From positions 4,030,001 to 4,094,000 of the forward strand of contig NZ_CP009922.3 of the NCBI RefSeq assembly GCF_000993785.3: 64,000 nucleotides of DNA, written 5' to 3'. Shown here one piece after another: positions 45,015 to 54,032 of this stretch (positions within the stretch are counted from its first letter, which is position 1; the number at the start of each line of letters is the position of its first letter). The notes beneath the pieces are model-generated. The model saw nothing but the letters and a program-made list of their open reading frames with translations, ran no database searches and was not told where the DNA came from. A program made the position numbers and the translations under genes. This DNA is from Streptomyces xiamenensis. GTDB lineage: Bacteria; Actinomycetota; Actinomycetes; Streptomycetales; Streptomycetaceae.

Positions 45015-46073
45015 TCAGGAGGGGGTGGTGCCACGTACACCCTCCGCCTCCCGCCACAGCCGGCGCGTCAGCTCCTCCGCGCCCTCCCGCGTGGTGTGCC
45101 GGTGCCCGGTGCCCGCCCACAGACTCAGCCCGTGCGGGTCACCCGCGGCGGCCGCAGCGGCGCGCAGCGGCTTCGTCAGCTGGTGCAGCAGCGGGTAGCC
45201 GGCCGGGGCGGTGGCGCTGTGGTCCTCGATGAAACGGTTGCGCAGGCCCCGCGCCGGGCGGCCCGAGAAGGCCCGGGTGACCGTGGTCCGCCCGAACGCG
45301 CCGGGATCGGCGAGCGCCGCCCGGTACGCCGCGCCCGTACCCGCCTCCGGGGTCCGCAGATACGCCGTGCCCAGCTGAGCCGCCGCCGTGGTGTCGCCGC
45401 GCAGCACAGCCGCGATGTCCGCGCCCGTGGCCAGGCCACCGGCGGCGATCAGCGGCAGGCCGGTCCGCTCCCGCACCCGTGCCAGCAGCAGCGGCAACGG
45501 GGTGTCGTCCGGGTCGGCCTCCGGATCGAAGCAGCCCCGGTGACCCCCGGCCTCCGGGCCCTGCACACACAGCGCGTCCACCCCCAGCCCGGCCGCCTCC
45601 GCCGCCTCCCGCGGTGAGGTGACGGTGGCGACCACGGCCGTCCCGGCGGCGTGCAGCGCCTCCACCGTCGCGGCCGGCGGCGGGCCGAAGGTGAAGGACA
45701 CCACCGGCACCGGGTCGGCGAGCAGCAGCTCCAGCTTGCGCTCCCAGTGATCGGTGTCCTGGACATCGGGTTCGGGCAGCGCCACCCCGTACCGCTCGGC
45801 CTCCACCGCCAGTTCGGCGCGGTAGCGGTACACCGGGGCGAGATCGCCCGGCAGCGGGCGGGGCACGAACACGTTGACGCCGAACGGCCCCGGGCCCACC
45901 AGCTCCCGGGTCCGCGCGATCCGTTCCCCCAGCGCCCCGGGGCTCAGATAGCCGGCCGCGAGAAAACCGAGCCCGCCCGCCCGGACCACCGCCGCCACCA
46001 GCTCCGGGGTGCCCGGCCCTCCCGCCATCGGGGCCTGGACGATCGGGACGGGCAACCGGAGTACGGAGAACAT
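45015..46073 (-). CDS. Nitronate monooxygenase / NPD-type flavoprotein
   Basis: A 352-residue TIM-barrel FMN protein: PIVQAPMAGGPGTPELVAAVVRAGGLGFLAAGYLSPGALGERI at the N-terminus, VSFTFGPPP (~127), VDALCVQGPEAGGHRG (~165), PLIAAGGLATGADIAAVLRGDTTAAAQLGTAYLRTPE (~205). The His in AGGHRG is the probable active base. Family members oxidise propionate-3-nitronate or related nitronates, or reduce enoyl groups. ATG 46073 fits the family start. The much longer open frame upstream lies antisense to the ABC transporter genes and is not coding. Confidence 0.9.
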   Translation of the reverse strand: MFSVLRLPVPIVQAPMAGGPGTPELVAAVVRAGGLGFLAAGYLSPGALGERIARTRELVGPGPFGVNVFVPRPLPGDLAPVYRYRAELAVEAERYGVALPEPDVQDTDHWERKLELLLADPVPVVSFTFGPPPAATVEALHAAGTAVVATVTSPREAAEAAGLGVDALCVQGPEAGGHRGCFDPEADPDDTPLPLLLARVRERTGLPLIAAGGLATGADIAAVLRGDTTAAAQLGTAYLRTPEAGTGAAYRAALADPGAFGRTTVTRAFSGRPARGLRNRFIEDHSATAPAGYPLLHQLTKPLRAAAAAAGDPHGLSLWAGTGHRHTTREGAEELTRRLWREAEGVRGTTPS

Positions 46074-46100
46074 GGCGGCAGCGTAGCCGCCGCCCCGCAC

Positions 46101-46118
46101 GGTGGAGCGGGCTCCACC
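46101..46118. promoter_or_regulatory. Inverted-repeat operator, copy 1 (ABC/NMO intergenic)
   Basis: GGTGGAGCGGGCTCCACC, perfect 7-bp arms with a 4-bp centre. It is the reverse complement of the element at 51220-51237. It lies 59 bp before ATG 46177 (plus) and 28 bp before the nitronate monooxygenase start (minus). A likely binding site for a two-component regulator; see findings. Confidence 0.7.
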
Positions 46119-46176
46119 CCGGCAGGGGTGGCAGCACGCTCGTGGCCGGGCATCCGCCGCTCGTAGCGTGCCGGTT

Positions 46177-46941
46177 ATGCGAGAGGACGACAGAACGGTG
46201 AGCGCGGCGCCCGGGGAACCGGCGCTGCGGCTCGACCGGGTGAGCCGGACGTACCCGGGCGGGCGGGCCCCCGCGCTGAACGGGATCGACCTGGAGGTGC
46301 CGCGCGCCCGGTTCCTCGCCGTGCTGGGCCGCTCGGGCTCGGGCAAGTCCACGCTGCTGCGGTGCGCGGCCGGTCTGGAACGCCCCACCGGCGGCGCGGT
46401 CCACCTGGGCGGGGTGCCGCTGGCCGGGCTCCGCGCGACAGCGCTGACCCGGCTGCGCCGCGACCGGATCGGCTTCGTCTTCCAGGAACTCAACCTGGTG
46501 GACTCGCTGACGGTCCTCCAGAACACCGCGCTGCCCCTGCTGCTGGCCGGGGCGGGCGAGGGGGAGGCCACGCGGGCGCGGGCGCTGCGGGTGCTGGAGG
46601 AGGTTGGGCTGGCGGACCGCGCCGCCGAACCACCGGGCCGGCTCTCGGGCGGACAGCGGCAGCGGGTCGCCATCGCCCGCGCCCTGATCACCGAGCCGGA
46701 CATCATCTTCGCGGACGAACCCACCGGCGCGCTGGACCCGGTGACGGCCGAGGGAGTCCTCGCGCTGCTGCGCCGGGCGGTGGACGCGCACGGGCACACC
46801 GTGGTGATGGTGACGCACGACCCGGTCGCCGCCGGGCACGCGGACGAGGCGATCGTCCTGGACGGGGGCCGGATCGTACGGCGGCTGGAACGGCCGTCCG
46901 CCGGCCAGGTGCTGGGCGCGCTGCGGACGGTGGCCGCGTGA
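46177..46941 (+). CDS. ABC transporter ATP-binding protein (MacB/LolD type)
   Basis: A 254-residue ATPase. Walker A is GRSGSGKSTLLR (~48), Q-loop FVFQELNLVDSLTVLQN (~105), signature [16 protein letters not shown] (~153), Walker B IIFADEPTGALDP (~173), H-loop VMVTHDPVAAGHAD (~210). It pairs with the FtsX-type permease that overlaps its stop. ATG 46177 would give a leaderless transcript, with TAGCGT at 46164-46169 as -10; GTG 46198 preceded by GAGAGGA is an alternative. The upstream inverted repeat suggests two-component control. Confidence 0.93.
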   Translation: MREDDRTVSAAPGEPALRLDRVSRTYPGGRAPALNGIDLEVPRARFLAVLGRSGSGKSTLLRCAAGLERPTGGAVHLGGVPLAGLRATALTRLRRDRIGFVFQELNLVDSLTVLQNTALPLLLAGAGEGEATRARALRVLEEVGLADRAAEPPGRLSGGQRQRVAIARALITEPDIIFADEPTGALDPVTAEGVLALLRRAVDAHGHTVVMVTHDPVAAGHADEAIVLDGGRIVRRLERPSAGQVLGALRTVAA

Positions 46942-49394
46942 AGGAGTCCCTCGCGCTGCTGGCCCGGGCGTCCGGGCGGTACCACCGGCGGTCGTGGCGC
47001 GCGGTGTCCCTCGCGCTGGCGGCGACCTCGCTGCTGCTCGGCTGCTTCGCGCTCGCCGCGCTGACCACCGCGTTCGGGCACCCGGAACCCGAACGCTATG
47101 CGGGCGCCGAGGTCGTGGTGGCGGCGGATCAGCACACCCGCCACCGCGGCGCGACGGCGCCGCTGACGGAACGGGTGCGGGTGCCGCGGACGGTGGTGGA
47201 CCTGCTGGAGTCCGTACCGGGGGTGGCGCGTGCCGTCGCGGACGAGGAGTTCACGGTACGGACGGACACCGTGGCCCAGCTGCCGGGCCGGCCGTGGCCG
47301 GCCGCCGCGCTGGCCCCCTGGGGGCTGGTGGCGGGGCGGGAGCCGGTCGCCGCGGACGAGGTCGTCGCCTCGGCCGGGCTGGGGGTGCCGCTCGGCGCCG
47401 AGTTGGACGTGCGGGTCGGGCAGGACACGTCCGTACGCCGGGTGGTGGGCCTGGCCGAGGGCCCGGCGGCGCTGTGGTTCACGGCGCCGGAGGCCGCCGC
47501 GCTGGCGGGCCACCCGGACTCCGTCGACGCGATCGGGCTGCTCGCCGAACCGGGCGTGGGCGCGGGCGCGGTGCGCACGGCGGTGCGGCAGGCACTGGAC
47601 GCGGCGGGCGCGGTCGACGCCCGGCCGCAGGAGGTGCGCCCGGCCGGGGATTCCGGCACGCTGCGGGCCCTGATCGGCGACGGACGCGGCGCGGCGGAGT
47701 TCTTGACGGCGCAGCCGGTGCGGACGGGGCTGCTGGCGCTGTTCGGCGCGATCGGCGGATCGGTGCTGCTGATCGCAGGACTGGTCCTGGCGACGCTGGT
47801 GGCGCGGGCGCTGCGGCAACGCGCCGGGGAGCTGGCGCTGTTGCACGCGGTGGGGGCCACCGCCGGGCAGCTGCGTGGTGCGGTGGCCCGTGAGGTGGCC
47901 GTCGTCGCGGCGCGCGCCGCGCTGCTGGGGGCGGTGGCCTCCGTACCGCTGTTCGTGGTGCTGTGGCCGCTGGTCACGGCGGAGGCCGCGCCGTACGGTC
48001 TGGCGCTGCCGGTCCTCCCCTGGACGCTCCCGGCACCACTGATCACGGCGGGCCTGACCGTGGCGACGGCCGTCCTGGCCACGCTGCCCGCCACCGGCGG
48101 GGCGACCGGGGCCCCGCGCTCCCGGACCGCGCGCCCGGCCGGTGCCCCCCGACCGATACCCGCCGCCACCGGCCGACAGGCCGGCCCCCGGCTCGGCGAG
48201 GCCGGTCCGGCGGTTCCCGCCCCGGCGGCCCGGCTCGTCGGCTCCGCCGCCTCGCCCGTCCCGCCCCCCGGCCCCGGTGGGCGGAAGGCCGGTGGGCTGG
48301 TGCTGCTGGGGATGGGGCTGATGTCCGCCGCCGGTGGTGCCGTGCTGCCGGGGGAGGGAGCCGCCGCCGCGGCCGGTGCCGCCGTGGTGGTCATGGTCAT
48401 CGGCTGCGCGCTGCTCGGGCCGTGGATCGCGGCGTGGATGGTGGCGGTCACCGGCGGGGCGCTGCGCAGGTTCGGCGGAGTGGGCGGCCGGCTGGCCGCC
48501 GCGCAGGGGCGGGCCGGCGCCCCCCGGCTCGGCGCCGCCGTCGTGTCCATCGTGCTGGTGACGGCCTTCGCCGTCGTCCAGCTCGCGGCCGGTGCCACCG
48601 CGCAGCGCGCCGGGGAGCAACAGGCCCGCGCCACCGGCCCGGCCGAAGGGATCCACAGCACCGTGCTGGTCGCGCGCAGCGAGCTGGGGGAGGCCGTGCT
48701 CGACCGGCTGCCGGTGCTCGGGGTCACCCCCGGGGACCCGGCCTTCGACCCCGGGGTGCGCGACGGTGACCTCGCCGGTCTGGGGACGGGGACGGTCGCG
48801 GTCGGCGCGGACCGGGCCCGCACGCTCGGCGCCGGGGTCGGGGACACCGTCACGCTGCGGTACGGCGACGGTGTGGAGGAGAGCCTGCGGATCGTGGCCC
48901 TCTACACGCGCTCCCTCGCGGTGGGCGATTTCCTCTTCGACCGCGCGCAACTCGCCGCCCATGTCGCGGACCCGGCCGCACCGGCGGCAGCCGTACGCAC
49001 CCCGGTGGCCCTGGAGGGCGCCGCGCTGGAGAGCGGGCTCTCGGCCACCGCCGTGGCCGGGCTGTGCGCGCTGGCGCTGCTCGCCGTGTTCTCCACCCTC
49101 GCGGTCTCCGCCGTGGGCCGCCGCCCCGAGCTGGAACTGCTGCACCGGCTGGGTGCCGGGCGCGGGCAGCTGTGGACGATGCTGGTGTTGGAAGCCGCCC
49201 TGGTGGCCCTGACCGGGACGCTGCTCGGGGTCGCCGTGGCCGCCGTGCCGCTGCTGGGCTTCAGCTGGGCCGTGCTGCACACGCTGCCGTGGCTGCCGCC
49301 GCTCCAGGCGGCGCTGATCGGCACGGCGGTGCTCCTCACCACGGCCGCCGGGGCGCTGCTGCCGGCCCGGCGGGCGCTGCGGGTCAGGCGTTGA
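46938..49394 (+). CDS. FtsX-like ABC permease
   Basis: An 818-residue permease with the MacB/FtsX layout: one N-terminal helix (AVSLALAATSLLLGCFALAALTTAF), a large extracytoplasmic domain (~45-245), three helices with LVARALRQRAGELALLHAVGATAGQLRGAVAREVAVV, a long Pro/Ala loop (~385-460), a second outer domain and three C-terminal helices (AVGRRPELELLHRLGAGRGQLWTMLVLE). GTG 46938 overlaps the ATPase stop (GTGA), so both are co-translated. It probably exports a peptide or antibiotic or controls the envelope. Its last 11 bp overlap the convergent response regulator. Confidence 0.91.
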   Translation: MKESLALLARASGRYHRRSWRAVSLALAATSLLLGCFALAALTTAFGHPEPERYAGAEVVVAADQHTRHRGATAPLTERVRVPRTVVDLLESVPGVARAVADEEFTVRTDTVAQLPGRPWPAAALAPWGLVAGREPVAADEVVASAGLGVPLGAELDVRVGQDTSVRRVVGLAEGPAALWFTAPEAAALAGHPDSVDAIGLLAEPGVGAGAVRTAVRQALDAAGAVDARPQEVRPAGDSGTLRALIGDGRGAAEFLTAQPVRTGLLALFGAIGGSVLLIAGLVLATLVARALRQRAGELALLHAVGATAGQLRGAVAREVAVVAARAALLGAVASVPLFVVLWPLVTAEAAPYGLALPVLPWTLPAPLITAGLTVATAVLATLPATGGATGAPRSRTARPAGAPRPIPAATGRQAGPRLGEAGPAVPAPAARLVGSAASPVPPPGPGGRKAGGLVLLGMGLMSAAGGAVLPGEGAAAAAGAAVVVMVIGCALLGPWIAAWMVAVTGGALRRFGGVGGRLAAAQGRAGAPRLGAAVVSIVLVTAFAVVQLAAGATAQRAGEQQARATGPAEGIHSTVLVARSELGEAVLDRLPVLGVTPGDPAFDPGVRDGDLAGLGTGTVAVGADRARTLGAGVGDTVTLRYGDGVEESLRIVALYTRSLAVGDFLFDRAQLAAHVADPAAPAAAVRTPVALEGAALESGLSATAVAGLCALALLAVFSTLAVSAVGRRPELELLHRLGAGRGQLWTMLVLEAALVALTGTLLGVAVAAVPLLGFSWAVLHTLPWLPPLQAALIGTAVLLTTAAGALLPARRALRVRR

Positions 49395-50028
49395 GATAGG
49401 CGAGCACCGCCCTGACCCGGCGGTGTCCGGAGTCGGTGGGCGGCAGATTCAGCTTCACGAAGACGTTGCCGATGTGCTTGTGGACCGAGCGTTCGGTGAT
49501 GACGAGGGCGGCGGCGATGGTCGCGTTGTCGTGGCCCTCCGCCATCAGGTGGAGGACCTCCCGCTCGCGCGGGGTCAGTTCGCCCAGCGGGTCGCCGCGC
49601 CGCTGCCGGGACATCAGCTCGGTGACGACCTCGGGGTCCAGCGCGGTGCCGCCCGCCACCACCCGGTCCAGGGCGTCCAGGAAGTCGTCGACCCGGCCCA
49701 CCCGGTCCTTGAGCAGATAGCCCACGCCGCGTGCGCCGCCGCCGAGCAGTTCGGCGGCGTAGGTCTGCTCCACGTACTGCGACAGCACCAGCACCGGCAG
49801 CCCCGGCAGCTGTTCGCGGGCCGCCAGCGCCGCCCGCAGGCCCTCGTCGCGGAAGCCGGGCGGCAGCCGCACGTCCAGGACCGCCACGTCCGGGCGGTGT
49901 TCCAGGAGGAGGGGCAGCACCTCGGGCCCGGTGGCCGCAACCCCGGCCACCTCGTGACCGGCCGAGCGCAGCAGCAGGACCATGCCCTCCCGCAGCAGGG
50001 CGTTGTCCTCGGCGATCACCACACGCAC
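49384..50028 (-). CDS. NarL/LuxR-type response regulator
   Basis: A 214-residue regulator. The receiver domain has VVIAEDNALLREGMVLLL (acidic pocket ~7-8), the phospho-Asp in VAVLDVRLPP (~50), Ser in VLVLSQY (~80) and Lys in YLLKDRVGRVDDF (~103). The C-terminal LuxR helix-turn-helix is LTPREREVLHLMAEGHDNATIAAALVITERSVHKHIGNVFVKL (~145-190). GTG 50028 overlaps the histidine kinase end by 13 bp, so kinase and regulator are coupled. It is the best candidate to bind the two identical inverted repeats at 46101 and 51220. Confidence 0.93.
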   Translation of the reverse strand: MRVVIAEDNALLREGMVLLLRSAGHEVAGVAATGPEVLPLLLEHRPDVAVLDVRLPPGFRDEGLRAALAAREQLPGLPVLVLSQYVEQTYAAELLGGGARGVGYLLKDRVGRVDDFLDALDRVVAGGTALDPEVVTELMSRQRRGDPLGELTPREREVLHLMAEGHDNATIAAALVITERSVHKHIGNVFVKLNLPPTDSGHRRVRAVLAYLNA

Positions 50029-51185
50029 GGCAGCTCCACTTCGATCTCGGTCGGTCCTCCGGCCGGCGACTGCACCCGCACGGTTCCGTCCAGGGCTGCC
50101 ACCCGGCGGCGGATGCCGCTCAGGCCGGTGCCCCGTGTCTCGTCGGCGCCGCCCCGGCCGGTGTCGCGCACCCGCACCCGCAGCACGGTACGCCCGGCGT
50201 CCCCGGTGAGGTCCAGGTCCACGGTGGCGTGCTGCGCACCGCTGTGCTTGGCGGCGTTGGTCAGCGATTCGGCGACGGTGAAGTACGCGGCGGTCTCCAC
50301 CGAGGCCGGGGCGCGCGGCCCGGTCTCCAGGGCGTCGGCGACCGTGACGGCGACCTCCAGGCCGCTGCCGGCCGCCAGCGCCCGCACGGCGCCGGCCAGG
50401 CCGCGGTCGGTGAGCACCGGCGGGTGGATGCCGCGGACGACGTGCCGCAGTTCGCCCAGTGCCTCCTCCGCCTGGTCCTGTGCCTCGTCCAGCAGCCGCC
50501 GCGCGGTCTCCGGGTCGCGGTCGTAGGCGCGGCGGGCCAGCCCCAGGCGCATGGACAGCGCCACCAGATGGGCCTGCGCGCCGTCGTGCAGGTCGCGCTC
50601 GATCCGGCGCAGTTCGGCGCCGTGCGCCGTGATCGCGCCGGCGCGGGTCGCGGTCAGCTGTTCCACGCGTTCGGCGAGCCGGACGGTGGGCGAGGGCAGC
50701 AGCAGGATCCGGGACCAGCGCGCGGAGAGGTCGGCGAGCCGGGTGATCAGGGGCAGGACCAGGGGCGGGCGGCGCAGCAGGCCGTGCCAGACGCCGTCCG
50801 CCAGCAGCCCGATGGGCCACAGCAGCAGGACCGCGTAGCTCAGGGCGGGCCCGTACAGCAGGTGAGCGCCCAGCCAGCGCAGGTCGCGGTGGGTGCTGGG
50901 GTCGGTGACGGACAGCCGTACCCGTTCGTACAGGTTGCCGGTCAGCGGCGGGTAGTGCTCGGGGACCGGGACGCCGCTCCACCGCGCGCTGCGGGTGCGC
51001 TCGAAGTGCGCCACCCGGCGCAGCAGCAGGACGAACTCCGGCAGTGCCGCCGCGCCGATCACCAGCAGGGAGGCGCCGGCCGCCGTCAGCCCCACGCCGA
51101 CCATCAGATAGTTGAACAGACCGAGCGCGCCGCCGATCAGCAGATGGATCGAGGCCCGCCAGGTCGTCCGGAGCAGCTCAGGCAC
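50016..51185 (-). CDS. NarL-type sensor histidine kinase
   Basis: A 389-residue kinase. The N-terminal half is a membrane sensor with four helices (LLIGGALGLFNYLMVGVGL; LLVIGAAALPEFVLLL; LLYGPALSYAVLLLWPIGLL) related to the sensor protein at 44267. The kinase core has the HisKA_3 phospho-His in RDLHDGAQAHLVALSMRLG (~205), and an HATPase_c domain with ESLTNAAKHSGA (~310), DTGRGGADETRGTGLSGIRRR. GTG 51185 is chosen because it follows GTGCC at the natural family start VPELLR; the longer frame to 51266 would pass through the operator. It lies 35 bp from the inverted repeat. Confidence 0.92.
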   Translation of the reverse strand: MPELLRTTWRASIHLLIGGALGLFNYLMVGVGLTAAGASLLVIGAAALPEFVLLLRRVAHFERTRSARWSGVPVPEHYPPLTGNLYERVRLSVTDPSTHRDLRWLGAHLLYGPALSYAVLLLWPIGLLADGVWHGLLRRPPLVLPLITRLADLSARWSRILLLPSPTVRLAERVEQLTATRAGAITAHGAELRRIERDLHDGAQAHLVALSMRLGLARRAYDRDPETARRLLDEAQDQAEEALGELRHVVRGIHPPVLTDRGLAGAVRALAAGSGLEVAVTVADALETGPRAPASVETAAYFTVAESLTNAAKHSGAQHATVDLDLTGDAGRTVLRVRVRDTGRGGADETRGTGLSGIRRRVAALDGTVRVQSPAGGPTEIEVELPCVW

Positions 51186-51219
51186 CCGCACAGCGTAGGG
51201 GAGCGGACGGCGCGGGCGC

Positions 51220-51237
51220 GGTGGAGCCCGCTCCACC
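51220..51237. promoter_or_regulatory. Inverted-repeat operator, copy 2 (kinase/small protein intergenic)
   Basis: GGTGGAGCCCGCTCCACC, perfect 7-bp arms; the reverse complement of copy 1. It lies 59 bp before ATG 51296 (plus), the same spacing as in copy 1 to ATG 46177, and 35 bp before the histidine kinase start (minus). Confidence 0.7.
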
Positions 51238-51295
51238 ATGCTCCGGGGGGTCCGCACGCTCGGCACGCCGCGGTGTGCAAACCAGACTGGGGCCC

Positions 51296-51475
51296 ATGAA
51301 ACCGCTGCTCTGGTGTGTGCTTCTCCTTTCCCTGACCGTCAATCTGAGCGTCAACTTCGTCGTCGACGAGGGGGCGTTGCAGATTCTGCTGAGCGTCTGT
51401 TCCGGGGTGGTGCTCATCGGTTCGGGCATCGGCCTGTGGATGCTGCGCGACCGGGGCGACGCTCAGGTGTACTGA
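51296..51475 (+). CDS. Small membrane protein divergent from two-component system
   Basis: A 59-residue protein with two hydrophobic segments (LLWCVLLLSLTVNLSVNFVV and ALQILLSVCSGVVLIGSGIGLWML) and a short polar tail LRDRGDAQVY. There is no Shine-Dalgarno; CAGACT at 51283-51288 at the -10 position predicts a leaderless transcript, at the same offset as in the exporter operon. Upstream in-frame codons run through the operator and are unlikely. It might be an accessory to the two-component system or the exporter; unproven. Confidence 0.65.
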   Translation: MKPLLWCVLLLSLTVNLSVNFVVDEGALQILLSVCSGVVLIGSGIGLWMLRDRGDAQVY

Positions 51476-51497
51476 TCCGCCGGGGATACTGGTCCGT

Positions 51498-52316
51498 ATG
51501 GCCGACTACCACGACGATCTGCGGCTGGCCCATGTGCTGGCGGACGCCGCCGACGCGCTCACCATGGACCGCTTCAAGGCGATCGACCTCCAGGTGGCCA
51601 CCAAGCCCGACATGACGCCCGTCACCGAGGCGGACCGCGCGGTGGAGGAGCTGATCCGCTCCCAGCTGGGCCGGGCCCGGCCGCGCGACAGCGTCCTGGG
51701 CGAGGAGTACGGCACCAGCCAGGGGGCGGACACCGCCCGGCGCTGGATCATCGATCCCATCGACGGCACCAAGAACTATGTGCGCGGTGTCCCGGTGTGG
51801 GCCACCCTGATCGCGCTGCTGGAGCGGGACGCGGACGGCGTGGAACGTCCCGTCGTCGGCCTGGTCTCCGCCCCGGCGCTGCACCGCCGCTGGTGGGCGG
51901 CGCTGGGGTCCGGCGCGTACACCGGGCGCAACCTGGCCTCCGCGACCCGGATGCGGGTCTCGCAGGTGGGGGAGGTGGCGGACGCCTCGTTCGCCTACTC
52001 CTCGCTCACCGGCTGGCAGGAGCGCGGCAAGCTGGGCAGCTTCCTGGAACTGTCCCGCAAGGTGTGGCGCACCCGCGCCTACGGGGATTTCTGGCCGTAC
52101 ATGATGGTCGCCGAGGGCTCGGTCGATCTGTGTGCCGAGCCGGAGCTGTCGGTGTGGGACATGGCGGCCAACGCGATCATCGTCACCGAGGCCGGGGGCC
52201 GGTTCACCGCGCTGGACGGCACGGACGGTCCCCTCGGCGCGGACGGCGCGGCCTCCAACGGGCTGCTGCACGACGCGCTGCTGGCGCACCTGGGGTACGT
52301 GCCGGGCGCCGCGTAG
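51498..52316 (+). CDS. hisN: Histidinol-phosphatase (inositol-monophosphatase fold)
   Basis: A 272-residue IMPase-fold phosphatase. Metal ligands are visible in GEEYG (~73), IDPIDGTKNYVRGVP (~90-100) and ELSVWDMAANAIIVTEAGGRFT (~220). Actinobacterial proteins of this type, including S. coelicolor HisN, dephosphorylate histidinol phosphate. ATG 51498 follows the small membrane protein by 22 bp. Distinguishing it from a general inositol-phosphatase needs a homology check, but the N-terminal DLRLAHVLADAADALTM is typical of HisN. Confidence 0.88.
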   Translation: MADYHDDLRLAHVLADAADALTMDRFKAIDLQVATKPDMTPVTEADRAVEELIRSQLGRARPRDSVLGEEYGTSQGADTARRWIIDPIDGTKNYVRGVPVWATLIALLERDADGVERPVVGLVSAPALHRRWWAALGSGAYTGRNLASATRMRVSQVGEVADASFAYSSLTGWQERGKLGSFLELSRKVWRTRAYGDFWPYMMVAEGSVDLCAEPELSVWDMAANAIIVTEAGGRFTALDGTDGPLGADGAASNGLLHDALLAHLGYVPGAA

Positions 52317-52410
52317 CCACGCCGCGTCCGTTCCGTTCTCCGCACAGGCCGGAGCGGCCGTCCCCGCCCACGGGGTCCGGCCGCTCCGGTTTTGTTACGG
52401 CAGGCGCCGG

Positions 52411-53874
52411 TCAGCCACGGAGGGCCTGTACCGCGGTCTGCAGCCGCTTGCCGTAATCCTCGTCCGCCCGGCGGAAGTTCTCGATCGCCCGCTCGGCGAT
52501 GTCGTCCCGCGACACCTGGGCGATGAAGCCGGCCAGGTTGTTGATCAGGCGTTCCTTCTCCTCCTCCGACATCAGCCGGTAGAGGTTGCCGGCCTGCACG
52601 AAGTCGTCGTCCTCGGCGTGCGAGGGCGTCGCGTGCCCGTCGGTGGTGCCGGTGACGGTGACCGGCTCCCACAGCGGGCGGCCGGTCTCGGCCGGGCCGC
52701 CGAAGGAGTTCGGCTCGTAGTTCTTCGCGCCGCCGTGCCGGCCGTCGTACATGACGCCGTCCCGGCCGTGGGTGCGGGCCTCGGTGGCGTGCGGACGGTT
52801 CACCGGCAGGTGGTCGGCGTTGATGCCGACGCGGTAGCGGTGGGCGTCGCCGTACCCGAACAGCCGGCCCTGGAGCATCTTGTCGGGGGACGGGCCGATG
52901 CCCGGCACGAAGTGGTGCGGGGAGAAGATCGACTGCTCGACCTCGGCGAAGATGTTCTGCGGGTTGCGGTTCAGCTCCAGCTTGCCGATCGTGATCGGCG
53001 GATAGTCCGCGTGCGGCCACACCTTGGTGAGGTCGAACGGGTTGAAGCGGTAGGTGGCCGCCTCGTTCGCCGGCATGATCTGCACCTGCACGGTCCAGCT
53101 CGGGAAGTCACCGTTCTCGATGGAGACGCGCAGGTCGCGCTGGTGGCTGTCGGGGTCCTGGCCCGCGAGCACCGCCGCCTCCTCGGAGGTGAGGTTCTTG
53201 ATGCCCTGGTCGGTCTTGAAGTGGTACTTGACCCAGAAGACCTCGCCGTCCTCGTTCGCCCACTGGAAGGTGTGCGAACCGAACCCGTCCAGGTGGCGGT
53301 AGGAGGCCGGGATGCCCCGGTCGCCGAACAGCCAGGTCACCTGGTGGGTGGACTCGGGCGACAGGCCCCAGAAGTCCCAGACGTTGTCCGCCTCCTGGGA
53401 GCCGGTGTACGGGTCGCGCTTCTGGGTGTGGATGAAGTCCGGGAACTTGATGGCGTCCCTGATGAAGAACACCGGGGTGTTGTTCCCGACGAGGTCGTAG
53501 TTGCCTTCCTCGGTGTAGAACTTCAGCGCGAAGCCGCGCGGGTCGCGGACGGCGTCGGCGGAGCCGAGGTTGCCGGCCACGGTGGAGAAGCGCAGGAAGA
53601 CCTCGGTCTCCTTGCCGATCTCCGACAGGAACTTCGCCCGGGTGTACGGGGTGACGTCCGCGGTGACGGTGAAGGTGCCGTAGGCGCCGGCGCCGCGCGC
53701 GTGCACGATGCGCTCGGGGATGCGCTCCCGGTTGAAGTGGGCCAGCTTCTCGATGAGGTGCTGGTCCTGGATCAGGCCGGGGCCGCCCGCGCCCGCCGTC
53801 TGGCTGTTCTGGTTGTCGGCTACCGGTGCGCCGGCCTCCGTGGTGAGCGGTCCCGCCGCGGTCTGGTCGGTCAT
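52411..53874 (-). CDS. catA: Monofunctional haem catalase (clade 3 type)
   Basis: A 487-residue catalase. The distal His is in [13 protein letters not shown] (His 58), the Asn in [15 protein letters not shown] (~130), and the proximal Tyr in [14 protein letters not shown] (~340). It removes hydrogen peroxide in the cytoplasm. The N-terminal ~25 residues are a polar, Ala/Thr-rich extension. It is divergent from a Fur-type repressor across 158 bp that contain a perfect TTGGAC-TTA-GTCCAA repeat, the catA/catR arrangement. Confidence 0.95.
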   Translation of the reverse strand: MTDQTAAGPLTTEAGAPVADNQNSQTAGAGGPGLIQDQHLIEKLAHFNRERIPERIVHARGAGAYGTFTVTADVTPYTRAKFLSEIGKETEVFLRFSTVAGNLGSADAVRDPRGFALKFYTEEGNYDLVGNNTPVFFIRDAIKFPDFIHTQKRDPYTGSQEADNVWDFWGLSPESTHQVTWLFGDRGIPASYRHLDGFGSHTFQWANEDGEVFWVKYHFKTDQGIKNLTSEEAAVLAGQDPDSHQRDLRVSIENGDFPSWTVQVQIMPANEAATYRFNPFDLTKVWPHADYPPITIGKLELNRNPQNIFAEVEQSIFSPHHFVPGIGPSPDKMLQGRLFGYGDAHRYRVGINADHLPVNRPHATEARTHGRDGVMYDGRHGGAKNYEPNSFGGPAETGRPLWEPVTVTGTTDGHATPSHAEDDDFVQAGNLYRLMSEEEKERLINNLAGFIAQVSRDDIAERAIENFRRADEDYGKRLQTAVQALRG

Positions 53875-53953
53875 CCCTCTTCACGCCCTTCGTTCATGCA
53901 TCCTCAAGCGGCTTCGGTGCGGACTCTTGGCCTCCGCTGAATCCGATCCTATA

Positions 53954-53968
53954 TTGGACTTAGTCCAA
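53954..53968. promoter_or_regulatory. Fur/PerR-type operator between catalase and repressor
   Basis: Perfect inverted repeat TTGGAC-TTA-GTCCAA embedded in AT-rich sequence, 80 bp upstream of the catalase ATG and 65 bp upstream of the repressor ATG. This is the expected peroxide-responsive repressor site. Confidence 0.82.
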
Positions 53969-54032
53969 GTCAAGACGTGGCCCGAAGTCATACGAAGTCG
54001 GGCCACCGGGAGGCTCGCGCTAGGGTGGAACC

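Noticed and set aside
45015..49280. A 1421-codon open frame on the minus strand covering the nitronate monooxygenase and running antisense through the ABC exporter genes.
   Set aside because: Only the last 352 codons show a protein family; the remainder is Gly/Arg/Pro/His-rich antisense sequence to two well-recognised genes. Long empty frames are common at this GC content.
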